DNA of 64,000 bases from Serratia liquefaciens (GCA_012719855.1 JAAXZN010000004.1:47725-111724); one strand, 5' to 3'. Numbered from the stretch's first letter, positions 21,269-31,464 are shown. The notes: generated from the letters alone by a model not told the origin. A program made the numbers and translations.

Positions 21269-22300
21269 ATGCGCGTAGGGGCTATGAAGGGCTGGATGAC
21301 GACGGTGGTGCTGAGCGCCACCCTGTTATTGACCGGTTGCGGGCCGGAGCAGGTGAATCTCGAGGGTAAAACCATGGGGACCTCCTATTCGATCCGCTAC
21401 GTCACCGGCGACGACACGCCGTCCGCCGCCAAGATACAGGCGGAGATCGACAAGCGGCTGGAGTTGGTGAATGACCAAATGTCCACCTATCGGCCGGGAT
21501 CTGAACTTAGCCGCTTCAACGCCAGTCGCGCAGTGGATAAACCCTTCCCGGTGTCGGCGGCCATGGCCGAGGTGGTACTGGAGGCGCTGCGTATCAACCG
21601 CGTTACCGACGGCGCGCTGGACGTGACCGTCGGGCCGTTGGTTAACCTGTGGGGCTTCGGGCCGGAAGGGCGGCCGGACAAGGTGCCGAGCGCCGCTGCA
21701 CTGGAACAGCGCCGCGCCTGGACCGGTATCGACAAGCTGTCGGTACAGGGCAACGCGTTGGTCAAACGCATTCCGGAGCTGTATGTCGATCTGTCCTCGA
21801 TCGCCAAGGGGTACGGGGTGGATGTGATTGCCCAGTACCTACAGTCGCAGCAGGTGAAAAACTATATGGTCGATATTGGCGGCGAGGTGCGCACTCGCGG
21901 CCACAACGGTGAGAAAAAACCGTGGCGCATCGCCATTGAGCGGCCGACCGCCGGCATGGAGCAGAAAGCGCAATTGGTGATCCAGCCCGGTGAGATGTCG
22001 ATAGCCACCTCGGGAGATTACCGTAACTATTTCGAACAGGACGGCGTGCGTTATTCGCATACCATAGATCCGATCACCGGCCGCCCGATCCATCACCATC
22101 TGGTGTCGGTCACGGTGTTGAGCCCAACCTGCATGGCTGCAGACGGTTTGTCGACCGGATTAAACGTACTGGGGCCGGAACGCGGCATGGCATTGGCGAA
22201 CCTGATGGGGATCCCGGTGTTCATGATTGTGAAAACCGCCGCCGGTTTTGAAGAGCGCTACTCTGAGGCGTTTAAACCCTATTTGAACAAGCACTCGTGA
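21269..22300 (+). CDS. apbE: FAD:protein FMN transferase
   Basis: ApbE attaches FMN to the SGAT threonines of NqrB and NqrC. The 343-residue lipoprotein has a signal sequence ending in LLLTGC, the KTMGTSYSIRY start of the mature domain, DVSTGAL-like DGALDVTVGPLVNLWGFGP, and the metal-binding SSIAKGYGVD and DPITGRP segments. The first ATG (21269) touches the nqrF stop; ATG 21284 (MKGWMTT) is an alternative start. Its location in the nqr operon fits its role. Confidence 0.95.
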   Translation: MRVGAMKGWMTTVVLSATLLLTGCGPEQVNLEGKTMGTSYSIRYVTGDDTPSAAKIQAEIDKRLELVNDQMSTYRPGSELSRFNASRAVDKPFPVSAAMAEVVLEALRINRVTDGALDVTVGPLVNLWGFGPEGRPDKVPSAAALEQRRAWTGIDKLSVQGNALVKRIPELYVDLSSIAKGYGVDVIAQYLQSQQVKNYMVDIGGEVRTRGHNGEKKPWRIAIERPTAGMEQKAQLVIQPGEMSIATSGDYRNYFEQDGVRYSHTIDPITGRPIHHHLVSVTVLSPTCMAADGLSTGLNVLGPERGMALANLMGIPVFMIVKTAAGFEERYSEAFKPYLNKHS

Positions 22301-22307
22301 GGTCGCT

Positions 22308-22535
22308 ATGTTGACGGTATTTGTCGCCACCTTCGTGTTGTTTCTGCTGATTGTCGGCGGCATGTCCCTGGGCTACGTGTTTAAACGCAAAAGCCTGCAG
22401 GGCAGCTGCGGCGGCATTACGGCGCTGGGGATGGATAAGGTCTGCGACTGTCCGGAACCTTGCGATGCGCGTAAAAAACGCCTGGAGAAAGAGGCGTTGC
22501 GCCAGCAGCAGTTGGAAAAGCACCGGATTATCTGA
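22308..22535 (+). CDS. nqrM: Na+-NQR maturation protein NqrM
   Basis: A 75-residue protein with one N-terminal membrane helix and four conserved cysteines (C34, C46, C48, C52) in GSCGG and DKVCDCPEPC. NqrM is needed for Na+-NQR assembly, probably delivering iron to the NqrD/NqrE site. It lies 7 bp after apbE. The last codons and stop lie inside the first copy of a 25-bp tandem duplication. Confidence 0.94.
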   Translation: MLTVFVATFVLFLLIVGGMSLGYVFKRKSLQGSCGGITALGMDKVCDCPEPCDARKKRLEKEALRQQQLEKHRII

Positions 22536-22561
22536 CTTGGAAAAGCATCGGATTATCTGAC
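22512..22561 (+). repeat. 25-bp tandem duplication at the nqrM 3' end
   Basis: Positions 22512-22536 and 22537-22561 are direct repeats differing at one base (CACC versus CATC). The first copy contains the nqrM stop codon, so the duplication does not alter the protein. It looks like a recent slippage or duplication event. Confidence 0.9.
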
Positions 22562-22566
22562 TACAA

Positions 22567-22590
22567 GGGGCGCATGCGGCGCCCCTTTTT
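22567..22590 (+). terminator. Intrinsic terminator of the nqr operon
   Basis: GGGGCGC and GCGCCCC form a 7-bp GC stem with a 5-nt loop followed by TTTTT, 32 bp after the nqrM stop. It is also close to the convergent GDPD-like gene. Confidence 0.88.
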
Positions 22591-22597
22591 CTATCGG

Positions 22598-23482
22598 TTA
22601 TTTGGCCTGGCGAAAGTTTTTCGCGTCGGCCGGTGAGTTGACCATCACCCCGTCGACCCCAAGCGCCAGCGCCTGCTGGTAGTCTGCCGGGGTATTGATA
22701 CCAAACAGAACGATGTGCGCCGGCCCTTGCGAACGGAAGCAGTCGATCGATTCTTTATCCCAGGTCAGAAACGCCTTGGAGCGCCCCTCGCCCAAGGTAA
22801 ATTTCTCCACCACTTCCACTTCCCGCTTCAGTTCAAGCCCGTACCAGCGTGGCTTCTGGTTATCCGGCTTCAGTTCGCACAGGTGCGACAGGCTGATATT
22901 CGCCAGCAGATCTCGGGTTTCATCGCGGGTTTCAAAACGCTTGATAGCCGGCGGTAACGCCTGCAAATATTTGGCATCGGTGGAGTAAACGCGGGTGCGG
23001 TTCAGGCTGTCGGTTTTCTCCAGCGTTGCCAGCAAGGTTTTACCGAACTGGGCCGGATCGGCATCCGGTGACTTGATATCCAGATAGAAATTAACCTTGG
23101 GGAAGTCGTTGAGTATTTCATCCAGCCGAGGAATGCCAATGCCTTTCCCCCGGAACGGATGCGTTTCCCCTTTGGCGAATGACCAGCCGGCGTCAACTTT
23201 TGCCAGTTGTTCGGCGGTGTAAGCAGAGACCAAACCCTGTTGGTTGGTCAGCGCCTTCAGATCTGAAGGGCGGTACAGCACGATAACGCCGTCTTTGGAT
23301 TCCTGCAGGGTGATCCAAATGGCGTCGGCATCGTTTTTCAGTGCGGTTTCAATCGCGACGCGGGTATTTTCCGGTGCGTCGGCAGTGCCACCGCGGTGCG
23401 CAATAATGGCAGGGGCTGCGCTCGCGGCAAGGGAGATCAGGGATAATGCTAAAGCGAATAAATAGACCGAGAATGTTTTCAT
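22598..23482 (-). CDS. Exported GDPD-family protein lacking canonical catalytic residues
   Basis: A 294-residue protein with a signal peptide (cleavage likely after ASA) and a TIM-barrel glycerophosphodiester phosphodiesterase-like domain beginning IIAHRGGTADAPENT. The first catalytic His (H29) is kept. The metal-binding E-x-D pair of the family is replaced by W56-I-T58 in DAIWITLQESKDG, and the second catalytic His of the HD motif is replaced by Tyr70 (VLYRPSDL). It may therefore have altered or no phosphodiesterase activity. ATG 23482 is preferred to the GTG at 23491 because GGAAGGTG then lies at a normal distance. Confidence 0.85.
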   Translation of the reverse strand: MKTFSVYLFALALSLISLAASAAPAIIAHRGGTADAPENTRVAIETALKNDADAIWITLQESKDGVIVLYRPSDLKALTNQQGLVSAYTAEQLAKVDAGWSFAKGETHPFRGKGIGIPRLDEILNDFPKVNFYLDIKSPDADPAQFGKTLLATLEKTDSLNRTRVYSTDAKYLQALPPAIKRFETRDETRDLLANISLSHLCELKPDNQKPRWYGLELKREVEVVEKFTLGEGRSKAFLTWDKESIDCFRSQGPAHIVLFGINTPADYQQALALGVDGVMVNSPADAKNFRQAK

Positions 23483-23657
23483 GTAGGGCACCTTCCTGTG
23501 CGTAAGGTTTATTGTTATCAGTAATTGAGGCGATTAATTTGCCACAGCGTACTATTCAAAAATTACGCTTTTTTAACAAGTCGAAGATAATTGGGTGAAA
23601 CCCTGTTTTCTCCGAGCTGATCCGAGTTTTGCCGAGGCTTGAGCTTTCCATTATTGG

Positions 23658-23673
23658 CTGTATACTTATACAG
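23658..23673. promoter_or_regulatory. LexA (SOS) box upstream of dinB
   Basis: CTGTATACTTATACAG matches the LexA consensus CTGT-N8-ACAG exactly, with the usual AT-rich centre and flanking TA pairs. It lies 16 bp before the dinB start codon, so dinB should be SOS-induced. Confidence 0.92.
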
Positions 23674-23689
23674 TATTATTGGAGGGGCG

Positions 23690-24751
23690 ATGCGTAAAAT
23701 CATTCATGTCGATATGGACTGCTTCTTCGCGGCGGTAGAAATGCGCGACGATCCCAGCCTGCGCGATATTCCGTTGGCGATTGGCGGCAGCGCCGACCGG
23801 CGTGGGGTGATCAGCACCGCCAACTATCCTGCGCGTCGCTATGGCGTGCACAGTGCCATGTCGACGGCGATGGCGCTCAAGCTTTGTCCGCACCTTAAGC
23901 TGCTGCCCGGCCGCATGGCGGCGTACAAGGAGGCCTCGCTGCATATCCGTGAAATTTTTGCCCGCTACACTCCGCTGATCGAACCGCTGTCTCTGGATGA
24001 AGCCTATCTGGACGTAACCGACTGCAGCCAGTGCAACGGCTCGGCGACGCTGATCGCCGAACAAATCCGTCAGGCGATAGCCGATGAACTGAACCTCACC
24101 GCGTCTGCCGGTATCGCGCCCATCAAATTCCTCGCCAAAATAGCCTCGGAGCTGAATAAGCCGAACGGCCAATACGTCATTACCCCGGCGCAGGTTCCCG
24201 CGTTTTTACAGCAACTGCCGCTGAGTAAAATCCCGGGCGTGGGAAAAGTGACCGCCAAACGGCTGGAAGAAGTGGGGTTGATCACCTGCGCCGATGTGCA
24301 GCAGTACGATTTGGCAGCGTTGTTAAAGCGCTTTGGCAAGTTTGGCCGCGTCCTTTGGGAACGCTGTCAGGGCATCGATCTGCGTGAGGTTTCGCCTGAG
24401 CGGCTGCGCAAGTCGGTGGGGGTAGAACGCACGCTGGCGGAGGACATTCATGCCTGGGAAGAGTGCGAAGCGCTGATCGTCGAAAAACTCTACCCGGAAC
24501 TGGAAATGCGCTTGCGTAAGGTAAAACCGGATCTGCATATCGCCCGCCAAGGCGTGAAGCTGAAGTTTCAGGATTTCCAGCAAACAACGCAGGAACACGT
24601 TTGGCCGGTGCTGAACAAAGACGATTTGATCAACGTAGCGCGTCAGGCATGGAGCGAGCGGCGTGAAGGACGAGGGGTGCGGCTGGTAGGCTTGCACGTG
24701 ACGCTGCTGGATCCGCAGCTGGAGCGCCAGCTGTTGCTGCCGTGGGAATAA
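23690..24751 (+). CDS. dinB: DNA polymerase IV (translesion, Y family)
   Basis: DinB is the SOS-induced error-prone polymerase. The 353-residue protein has catalytic acidic residues D8 ([15 protein letters not shown]) and D103-E104 ([10 protein letters not shown]), the helix-hairpin-helix segment around [13 protein letters not shown], and the little-finger domain. The frame is open further upstream, but ATG 23690 after GGAGGGG gives the conserved start and leaves the LexA box in the promoter. The C-terminus LLLPW-E is a plausible variant of the beta-clamp-binding motif. Confidence 0.97.
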   Translation: MRKIIHVDMDCFFAAVEMRDDPSLRDIPLAIGGSADRRGVISTANYPARRYGVHSAMSTAMALKLCPHLKLLPGRMAAYKEASLHIREIFARYTPLIEPLSLDEAYLDVTDCSQCNGSATLIAEQIRQAIADELNLTASAGIAPIKFLAKIASELNKPNGQYVITPAQVPAFLQQLPLSKIPGVGKVTAKRLEEVGLITCADVQQYDLAALLKRFGKFGRVLWERCQGIDLREVSPERLRKSVGVERTLAEDIHAWEECEALIVEKLYPELEMRLRKVKPDLHIARQGVKLKFQDFQQTTQEHVWPVLNKDDLINVARQAWSERREGRGVRLVGLHVTLLDPQLERQLLLPWE

Positions 24752-24752
24752 C

Positions 24753-24779
24753 AAGGGCGCAATGTACAATTGCGCCCTT
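24753..24779 (+). terminator. Hairpin after dinB
   Basis: AAGGGCGCAAT and ATTGCGCCCTT form an 11-bp perfect stem with a 5-nt loop immediately after the dinB stop. Only a short T stretch follows, so termination is likely but not certain. It may serve convergent pepD too. Confidence 0.6.
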
Positions 24780-24829
24780 ATCTGAACTGCTCGGTCATTT
24801 CTGGGGTTCAGCGTGCCGAACCCGGCAGA

Positions 24830-26290
24830 TTACGCGCGCTCTGGGATAGCCTTCAGCAGCGCCGTCAGCAGCTTCCAGTACAGACCCACGCTTTCGATAT
24901 GCACCTGCTCATCCGGCGAATGTGGCCCGGTGATGGTTGGCCCAATCGACACCATATCCATATTCGGATAAGGCTTTTTAAACAGGCCGCATTCCAGACC
25001 GGCGTGGATCACCATGATGTTCGGCGTCTTGTTGAACAGATCCTGATAGATCTCGCGTACCAAATGCATGACCGGTGAGTCAGCGTCCGGCTGCCAGCCA
25101 GGGTAGCCGCCTTTCGGTGCCACTTTGGCGTTGGCCAACTGGCCCAGCGCGGTCAGCATGCCGACCACGTAATCTTTACCGCTGTCGATCAACGAACGGA
25201 TCAGGCAGATGATTTCCGCTTCGCTGTCGCTGGTGGTCACTACGCCCACGTTCAGTGAGGTTTCCACCACGCCTTTCACCGCGTCGCTCATGCGGATCAC
25301 ACCGTTTGGCGTACCGTTGAGCAGCGCCAGGAAACGTTGCTGGCTGTCTGCGGTCATCGCCTGAGAGGTGCTGGTGGTTGGCTCCAGCAGAACGGTAATG
25401 TTCTTCTCTTTAGCGGACAGCTCATTTTGCAGGGTGGCCAGGAACGCCTGGCTCAGTGCTTTGAGCTCATCGGCCTTAGCCGCCGGTACGGCAACCACGG
25501 CAGAAGCTTCACGCGGGATGGCGTTGCGCAGGGTGCCGCCGTTCAGGTTCAGCAAGCGCAGGTTCAACGCAGCGGCATTATCGAACAGGAAGCGCGCCAG
25601 CAGCTTGTTGGCGTTGCCCAGACCGACGTGAATATCCGCGCCGGAGTGGCCGCCTTTCAGGCCCTTGAGCGTCAGTTTCAGAGTCTGGTAACCGGCCGGT
25701 ACGGCTTCACGCTGCAGCGGCAGGGTGGTGATAAAATCAATACCGCCGGCGCAACCCATGTAGATCTCGCCTTCTTCTTCGGAGTCGGTGTTGATCAGGA
25801 TATCCGCCTGCAGCCAGTTAGCCTGCAGCCCGAATGCACCGTCCATGCCGGCTTCTTCGGTCATGGTCAGCAGCACTTCCAGCGGCCCGTGCTCGACGTT
25901 GTCGTCTGCAAGTACCGCCAGCGCGGAGGCCATGCCGATGCCGTTGTCGGCGCCCAGCGTGGTGCCGCGCGCTTTGATCCACTCGCCGTCGATATACGGC
26001 TGGATTGGATCCTTGGTGAAGTCGTGAACGGTGTCGTTATTCTTCTGCGGCACCATGTCCAGGTGCGCCTGCAGGGCAACCGGCTTGCGGTTTTCCATGC
26101 CTTTGGTGGCCGGCTTGCGCAGCAGGATGTTGCCTACCTGGTCACGCTCGGCGTGCAGGTTTTTCTCTTTGGCCCATTCGAGGATGTGCTGCGCCAGCGC
26201 TTCTTCATGATAAGAAGGGTGCGGAATAGAGCAGATTTTGGCAAAAATATCCCACAGCGGCTGTGGCGAAAGTTGAGACAATTCAGACAC
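24830..26290 (-). CDS. pepD: Cytosol nonspecific dipeptidase (peptidase D, M20)
   Basis: PepD is a zinc aminoacyl-histidine dipeptidase. The 486-residue protein shows LQAHLDMVPQK, LGADNGIGMA and TEEAGMDGAFGL with metal ligands typical of M20C, and HAGLECGLF near the end. The frame is open for 51 more codons upstream, but GTG 26290 gives the E. coli-like N-terminus SELSQLSPQPLWDIF and is preceded by AGGAG at 7 nt, so it is chosen as start. Confidence 0.95.
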   Translation of the reverse strand: MSELSQLSPQPLWDIFAKICSIPHPSYHEEALAQHILEWAKEKNLHAERDQVGNILLRKPATKGMENRKPVALQAHLDMVPQKNNDTVHDFTKDPIQPYIDGEWIKARGTTLGADNGIGMASALAVLADDNVEHGPLEVLLTMTEEAGMDGAFGLQANWLQADILINTDSEEEGEIYMGCAGGIDFITTLPLQREAVPAGYQTLKLTLKGLKGGHSGADIHVGLGNANKLLARFLFDNAAALNLRLLNLNGGTLRNAIPREASAVVAVPAAKADELKALSQAFLATLQNELSAKEKNITVLLEPTTSTSQAMTADSQQRFLALLNGTPNGVIRMSDAVKGVVETSLNVGVVTTSDSEAEIICLIRSLIDSGKDYVVGMLTALGQLANAKVAPKGGYPGWQPDADSPVMHLVREIYQDLFNKTPNIMVIHAGLECGLFKKPYPNMDMVSIGPTITGPHSPDEQVHIESVGLYWKLLTALLKAIPERA

Positions 26291-26614
26291 AATAAGTCTC
26301 CTGTAACGGCATTCTCGGCATAGCGGGAATACCGCTCGGTTAGGGTTAGGGGCATCTGTGCGGCTTTGGCACGATCTCCAGAGAATATCACTTTCTACCG
26401 GGCGGTGCCCGTCCCGAATTGTGCTGTTTAAGCGCTTGATCACACTAGTTTGCTGCGCCGCAGTTCATTTTTTCAGCATCAATCACCAGAGGAAATACTT
26501 ATGATTTCCACGGTACAACTGGTATTCGGCGCGTCCAGTCTCTATAATCTCGCGCAACCTTTTTTCCCCTGATTACTGAATAAGCCACACCCTGGCTGGC
26601 TGGGACACCATTCT
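26291..26614. other. Divergent pepD-gpt intergenic region
   Basis: This 324-bp stretch contains the promoters of divergent pepD and gpt. A perfect -10 hexamer TATAAT (26543-26548) points toward gpt with a poor -35 (TGGTAT at a 17-bp spacing). A short ATG frame at 26501 runs 24 codons only (MISTVQLVFGASS...). No RNA gene or further ORF is seen. Confidence 0.5.
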
Positions 26615-27073
26615 ATGAGCGAAAAATACGTTGTTACCTGGGACATGCTGCAAATGCAAGCGCGCAAACTGGCTCACCGCCTGCTGCCCGTAGACCAATG
26701 GACAGGCATTATTGCCGTAAGCCGCGGCGGCCTGGTGCCGGCAGCCTTACTGGCGCGTGAACTGGGTATTCGCCATGTGGATACCGTATGCATTTCCAGC
26801 TATGACCATGACAACCAACGCGAAATGAAAGTGCTCAAGCGCGCTGAAGGCGACGGTGAAGGCTTTATCGTCATCGACGATCTGGTGGATACCGGCGGTA
26901 CTGCAAAAGCCATCCGCGAGATGTACCCGAAAGCGCATTTCGTCACTATCTTCGCCAAGCCGGCAGGTCGCCCGCTGGTGGACGATTATGTGGTTGATAT
27001 CCCACAGGATACCTGGATCGAACAGCCATGGGATATGGCGGTGACCTTCGTGCCACCGATCGGCGGTCGTTAA
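26615..27073 (+). CDS. gpt: Xanthine-guanine phosphoribosyltransferase
   Basis: Gpt salvages guanine, xanthine and, weakly, hypoxanthine to their nucleotides using PRPP. The 152-residue protein has the PRPP-binding motif [11 protein letters not shown] and the [15 protein letters not shown] loop. Its position between pepD and frsA is as in E. coli. Confidence 0.97.
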   Translation: MSEKYVVTWDMLQMQARKLAHRLLPVDQWTGIIAVSRGGLVPAALLARELGIRHVDTVCISSYDHDNQREMKVLKRAEGDGEGFIVIDDLVDTGGTAKAIREMYPKAHFVTIFAKPAGRPLVDDYVVDIPQDTWIEQPWDMAVTFVPPIGGR

Positions 27074-27094
27074 GTTCGACAGCCTGTTCCATTA

Positions 27095-27119
27095 AAACGC
27101 CCGGTTTCGCCGGGCGTTT
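27095..27119 (+). terminator. Intrinsic terminator of gpt
   Basis: AAACGCCCGG and CCGGGCGTTT form a GC-rich 10-bp stem with a 5-nt loop, the 3' arm ending in TTT, shortly after the gpt stop. Confidence 0.8.
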
Positions 27120-27217
27120 GCGTTATTTTGGTTTATCGCCCCAGAGTTAGGTACACTACCTCCAGTTGATTAGGCTGTTTGCGGCCTATAGCCAGATTTA
27201 CGGAGGCTGTTGTTACC

Positions 27218-28465
27218 ATGGCACAAGCCAACCTTTCTGAAATTCTGTTCAAACCCTCATTTAAACATCCTGAGACCTCGACGCTGGTGATGCGCGCGCG
27301 CAACAAAGTCAGCGCCGATCTGCATTCCACACTGGAAGGCAACACCGTCAGCAATTGGTATCGCATGCTTAACCCGCTGTTGTGGGCCTGGCGCGGCGTT
27401 GATCCGATCGAAATCAACGAAGTGCTGGCGCGCATCGCGGTCGCCGATGTGGAGCACACCAACGACAAATGGCTGGATACCGTGGTCGGTTACCGTAACG
27501 GCAACTGGATTTACGAATGGGTACATCAGGGCATGCGCTGGCAACAGAGCGCGTTGGAACAGCAGGATCCTTTGATCGGCGGTCAGCACTGGCTCAACGC
27601 CGCCAATTTTTACAGCATCGCCGGCTACCCGCACCTGAAAGGGGACGAGCTGGCCGAACAGGCCGAGGCGCTCTCTTGCCGGGCTTACGAAGAAGCCGCG
27701 CTGTTGCTGCCTTATCAGTTGAAAGAGCTGGAGTTCCGCATTGAAGGTGGCAGCAGCATCAATGGCTTCCTGCACCTGCCGGAAAAGGGCGAGGCTCCGT
27801 TCCCGACGGTGTTGATGTGCGGCAGCCTGGATACGCTGCAAACTGACTATCACCGCCTGTTCCGCGATTATCTGGCACCGCACGGCATCGCCATGCTGAC
27901 CATCGATATGCCTTCCATCGGCTCCTCATACAAGTGGAAGCTGACGCAAGATTCCAGCTTCCTGCATCAGCAGGTGCTGATCCAGCTGGCCTCGGTGCCG
28001 TGGGTCGATCATCAGCGCGTTACCGCGTTTGGCTTCCGTTTTGGTGCCAACGTGGCGGTGCGTCTGGCCTATCTGGAGCCACAGCGGCTGCGGGGCGTGG
28101 CTTGTCTGGGGCCGGTGGTGCATCGCCTGCTGTGCGACAGCAAAACGCAACAGCACGTGCCAGACATGTACATGGACGTGCTGGCCAGCCGGATGGGGAT
28201 GGCCAATGCGTCGGATAACGTGCTGAAGGTAGAACTGAACAGCTATTCGCTGAAAACCCAAGGGCTGCTGGGCCGCCGTTGCCCGACGCCAATGCTGGCC
28301 GGTTACTGGGATCAGGATCCGCTCAGCCCGAAAGAAGAAGCGCAGTTGATCGCTTCATCCTCGCTGGACGGCAAACTGATCGCCATACCGCGCGCGCCTG
28401 TTTACAGCAGTTTCCACAAGGCATTGCTGCAAATGACCCACTGGATGAAAGATAAAATGCGTTAA
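27218..28465 (+). CDS. frsA: Esterase FrsA (fermentation-respiration switch protein)
   Basis: FrsA (YafA) is an alpha/beta-hydrolase-fold esterase reported to bind unphosphorylated EIIA-Glc. The 415-residue protein starts [26 protein letters not shown] and includes the hydrolase core from about residue 190 with [11 protein letters not shown], the strand [14 protein letters not shown] and a C-terminal [10 protein letters not shown]. The start ATG 27218 follows CGGAGG; an upstream ATG in frame lacks conservation. It sits between gpt and crl as in E. coli. Confidence 0.94.
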   Translation: MAQANLSEILFKPSFKHPETSTLVMRARNKVSADLHSTLEGNTVSNWYRMLNPLLWAWRGVDPIEINEVLARIAVADVEHTNDKWLDTVVGYRNGNWIYEWVHQGMRWQQSALEQQDPLIGGQHWLNAANFYSIAGYPHLKGDELAEQAEALSCRAYEEAALLLPYQLKELEFRIEGGSSINGFLHLPEKGEAPFPTVLMCGSLDTLQTDYHRLFRDYLAPHGIAMLTIDMPSIGSSYKWKLTQDSSFLHQQVLIQLASVPWVDHQRVTAFGFRFGANVAVRLAYLEPQRLRGVACLGPVVHRLLCDSKTQQHVPDMYMDVLASRMGMANASDNVLKVELNSYSLKTQGLLGRRCPTPMLAGYWDQDPLSPKEEAQLIASSSLDGKLIAIPRAPVYSSFHKALLQMTHWMKDKMR

Positions 28466-28525
28466 TTAGTTGCTAAATTTTAACAATTTGTTAAAAAGAG
28501 TGGTCTACATTGAGGAGGTTAAAGA

Positions 28526-28927
28526 ATGACGTTACCGAGTGGTCACCCTAAAAGCCGACTAATGAAACGTTTCGCCAGCTTGGGGCCGTACCTGCGTGAA
28601 GGGCAGTGTGAGAACGACCGTTTTTTCTTTGATTGTTTAGCCGTGTGCGTCAATGTTAAGCCTGCCCCAGAAAAGCGTGAGTTCTGGGGTTGGTGGATCG
28701 AACTGCATGCCGAAGATACGCGTTTCACCTACGCCTATCAGTTTGGCCTGTTTGATAAAGATGGGCACTGGACGCCGGAAAAGATTAAGGATGCTGAAGT
28801 GAAAACCAAGTTGGAAACCACCCTGCGTGATTTCCACCGTCGTCTGGGCGAGCTCCTGACCACCATGGAACTGACGCTTGAACCGGCCGAGAATTTCAAA
28901 GAAAAACTGATTAAACTTTCCGCCTGA
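28526..28927 (+). CDS. crl: Sigma factor-binding protein Crl
   Basis: Crl binds sigma-S and promotes assembly of its holoenzyme. The 133-residue protein has the conserved start [16 protein letters not shown], the [10 protein letters not shown] segment and the EFWGWWIEL motif. A GAGGAGG ribosome-binding site precedes the start. In E. coli phoE lies between crl and proB; here only 115 bp separate them. Confidence 0.96.
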   Translation: MTLPSGHPKSRLMKRFASLGPYLREGQCENDRFFFDCLAVCVNVKPAPEKREFWGWWIELHAEDTRFTYAYQFGLFDKDGHWTPEKIKDAEVKTKLETTLRDFHRRLGELLTTMELTLEPAENFKEKLIKLSA

Positions 28928-28958
28928 CCCCGTTAGACCACAAGTATTCTGCTGATTT

Positions 28959-28984
28959 CGCGTTGTGCCTGTTGGCATAACGCG
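28959..28984 (+). terminator. Hairpin between crl and proB
   Basis: CGCGTTGTGCC pairs with GGCATAACGCG (one G-T pair) over a 4-nt loop, 32 bp after crl. It is followed by TCTCTCCTG rather than a T-run. Candidate crl terminator or proB leader structure. Confidence 0.45.
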
Positions 28985-29042
28985 TCTCTCCTGTTACAAA
29001 GTCCTTTGCATTATTCTTCTCATCTTACACGGCAGAAATACT

Positions 29043-30146
29043 ATGAACGGCAGCCAGACACTGGTTGTGAAATTGGGCACCAGCGTGTTGACCGGCGGAT
29101 CGCTGCGTCTTAACCGTGCTCATATTGTCGAACTGGTACGCCAGTGCGCACAACAGCATGCAGCGGGTCACCGCATCGTTATCGTCACCTCCGGCGCGAT
29201 TGCCGCCGGGCGCGAACATTTGGGTTACCCCGAACTCCCCGCCACCATCGCCTCCAAGCAGCTGCTGGCGGCGGTCGGGCAGAGCCGGCTGATCCAACTG
29301 TGGGAGCAACTGTTTTCCATTTACGGCATCCACGTCGGGCAGATGTTGCTGACGCGCGCCGATCTGGAAGACCGCGAACGCTTCCTCAACGCGCGTGACA
29401 CCATGACCGCGCTGCTGGACAACCGTATCGTGCCGGTAATCAATGAGAACGACGCGGTAGCGACCGCAGAAATCAAGGTGGGCGACAACGACAACCTGTC
29501 GGCGCTGGCGGCGATCCTGGCCGGGGCAGACAAATTGCTGTTGCTGACCGATCAGCAAGGCTTGTACACCGCCGACCCTCGCAATAACCCGCAGGCGGAA
29601 CTGATCCGTGAAGTGCACGGCATCGACGATGCGCTGCGTGCCATTGCCGGTGACAGCGTTTCCGGCCTGGGCACCGGCGGCATGGGTACCAAGCTGCAAG
29701 CTGCCGACGTGGCTTGCCGCGCCGGCATCGACGTGATCATTGCTGCCGGCAGCAAGCCGGGCGTGGTGGCGGACGTTATTGAGGGTAAACCGGTGGGCAC
29801 GCGTTTCCACGCGCTGGAAACCCCGTTGGAAAACCGCAAACGCTGGATCTTCGGCGCACCGCCGGCCGGTGAGATCACCGTCGACGACGGCGCGGTCGAT
29901 GCGATTATGGCGCGCGGCAGTTCGCTGCTGCCGAAGGGCATTCGCGAAGTGAAAGGTGATTTCTCCCGTGGCGAAGTGATCCGCATCCGCAACCTGGCGG
30001 GGCGCGATTTGGCCCACGGCGTCAGCCGCTACAACAGCGACGCAATGCGCATGATTGCCGGCCATCACTCGCAGGAAATCAGCGAAATTCTCGGTTATGA
30101 ATACGGCCCGGTGGCAGTGCACCGCGACGATATGATAGTCAGTTAA
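29043..30146 (+). CDS. proB: Glutamate 5-kinase
   Basis: ProB phosphorylates glutamate, the first and feedback-controlled step of proline synthesis. The 367-residue protein combines an amino acid kinase domain ([12 protein letters not shown] at the start, [18 protein letters not shown]) with a C-terminal PUA domain from about residue 275. ATG 29043 gives the conserved start [12 protein letters not shown]; an upstream in-frame codon lacks conservation. proA follows 9 bp later. Confidence 0.97.
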   Translation: MNGSQTLVVKLGTSVLTGGSLRLNRAHIVELVRQCAQQHAAGHRIVIVTSGAIAAGREHLGYPELPATIASKQLLAAVGQSRLIQLWEQLFSIYGIHVGQMLLTRADLEDRERFLNARDTMTALLDNRIVPVINENDAVATAEIKVGDNDNLSALAAILAGADKLLLLTDQQGLYTADPRNNPQAELIREVHGIDDALRAIAGDSVSGLGTGGMGTKLQAADVACRAGIDVIIAAGSKPGVVADVIEGKPVGTRFHALETPLENRKRWIFGAPPAGEITVDDGAVDAIMARGSSLLPKGIREVKGDFSRGEVIRIRNLAGRDLAHGVSRYNSDAMRMIAGHHSQEISEILGYEYGPVAVHRDDMIVS

Positions 30147-30155
30147 GGAGTGAGC

Positions 30156-31409
30156 ATGCTAGAGCAAATGGGGAAAGCCGCCAAACAGGCTTCCTGGCAA
30201 CTGGCGGTGCTGAGCACGGCGAAGAAAAACCAGGTGTTGTCGGTTATCGCCGACCGGCTGGAAGCCGAAAGCGAAGTGATTTTACAGGCTAATGAACAGG
30301 ACATGGCGCAGGCACGCGCCAGCGGGATGAGCGAAGCGCTGCTCGATCGTCTGCTACTGACCCCGGCGCGACTGGCGGCGATCGCCAACGATGTGCGCCA
30401 GGTGTGCCGTTTAAACGACCCGGTCGGTCACGTGTTGGACGGTAGCCTGCTGGACAGCGGGCTGAAACTGGAACGCCGTCGCGTGCCGCTGGGCGTGATT
30501 GGCGTGATTTATGAAGCACGACCTAACGTCACCATCGACGTTGCCAGCCTGTGCCTGAAAACCGGCAACGCGGTGATCCTGCGCGGCGGTAAAGAAACCC
30601 ACCATACCAATCAGGCGACGGTGAAAGTGATCCAGCAGGCGCTGGAACAGTGCGGCCTGCCGGCGGCGGCGGTACAGGCTATCGACAGCCCGGATCGCGC
30701 GTTGGTGAATGAACTGCTGCGCCTGGATCGCTACGTCGATATGCTGATCCCTCGCGGTGGCGCGGGGCTGCACAAGCTGTGTCGCGAACAGTCGACCATT
30801 CCGGTGATCACTGGCGGTATCGGCGTTTGCCACACCTACGTTGATGATAGCGTTGATTTCGACAAGGCGCTGACGGTGATAGAAAACGCCAAAATTCAGC
30901 GCCCAAGTGCCTGTAACTCGCTGGAAACGCTGCTGGTGAACCGCAGCATCGCCGCAGAGTTCCTGCCGGCGCTGAGTGCCAGAATGGCGGCGGTGGGGGT
31001 TACGCTGCATGCGGCGGAGAACGCCATGCCGCTGCTGCAAGACGGCTCGGCAACGGTGGTGGCGGTCGCGGCAGAAGATTATGACGACGAATGGCTGTCG
31101 TTGGATCTGAACGTGGCGCTGGTGGACGATATCGATCAGGCCATCGACCATATCCGCACCCACGGCACCAGCCATTCCGACGCGATCCTCACCCGCTCGT
31201 TGAGCAGCGCCGAGCACTTCGTTCGCGCGGTGGATTCAAGCGCGGTGTATGTGAACGCCAGCACCCGCTTCACCGACGGCGGTCAGTTCGGCCTGGGCGC
31301 AGAAGTGGCGGTCAGCACGCAGAAACTGCACGCCCGCGGCCCAATGGGCCTGGACGCACTGACCACCTATAAGTGGATCGGTTACGGCGACGATTTGGTT
31401 CGCAGTTAA
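30156..31409 (+). CDS. proA: Gamma-glutamyl phosphate reductase
   Basis: ProA reduces glutamyl-5-phosphate to glutamate semialdehyde with NADPH. The 417-residue aldehyde-dehydrogenase-superfamily protein starts [13 protein letters not shown] and contains [14 protein letters not shown], the catalytic-Cys segment [15 protein letters not shown], and the C-terminal [21 protein letters not shown] 30156 is preceded by AAGGAG at 5 nt; a GTG two codons upstream overlaps that site and is unlikely. Confidence 0.97.
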   Translation: MLEQMGKAAKQASWQLAVLSTAKKNQVLSVIADRLEAESEVILQANEQDMAQARASGMSEALLDRLLLTPARLAAIANDVRQVCRLNDPVGHVLDGSLLDSGLKLERRRVPLGVIGVIYEARPNVTIDVASLCLKTGNAVILRGGKETHHTNQATVKVIQQALEQCGLPAAAVQAIDSPDRALVNELLRLDRYVDMLIPRGGAGLHKLCREQSTIPVITGGIGVCHTYVDDSVDFDKALTVIENAKIQRPSACNSLETLLVNRSIAAEFLPALSARMAAVGVTLHAAENAMPLLQDGSATVVAVAAEDYDDEWLSLDLNVALVDDIDQAIDHIRTHGTSHSDAILTRSLSSAEHFVRAVDSSAVYVNASTRFTDGGQFGLGAEVAVSTQKLHARGPMGLDALTTYKWIGYGDDLVRS

Positions 31410-31435
31410 CTTTCAGTACGGCGTTGATATTTCAT

Positions 31436-31464
31436 GTAGGGGCGCAGCATGCTGCGCCCTTTTT
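31436..31464 (+). terminator. Palindromic terminator/repeat after proA
   Basis: GGGCGCAGC and GCTGCGCCC form a 9-bp stem followed by TTTTT, a good intrinsic terminator 30 bp after proA. The 24-mer that includes the leading GTAG recurs with one mismatch in inverted orientation at 39069-39092, so it is also a dispersed repeat. Confidence 0.85.

Noticed and set aside
25337..26323. Plus-strand frame of about 330 codons opposite pepD
   Set aside because: Shadow of pepD, which has clear catalytic motifs; the other frame is Gln/Arg/His-rich without a family.
29025..30122. Minus-strand frame of about 365 codons opposite proB
   Set aside because: Shadow of proB, His/Gln-rich composition, no RBS.
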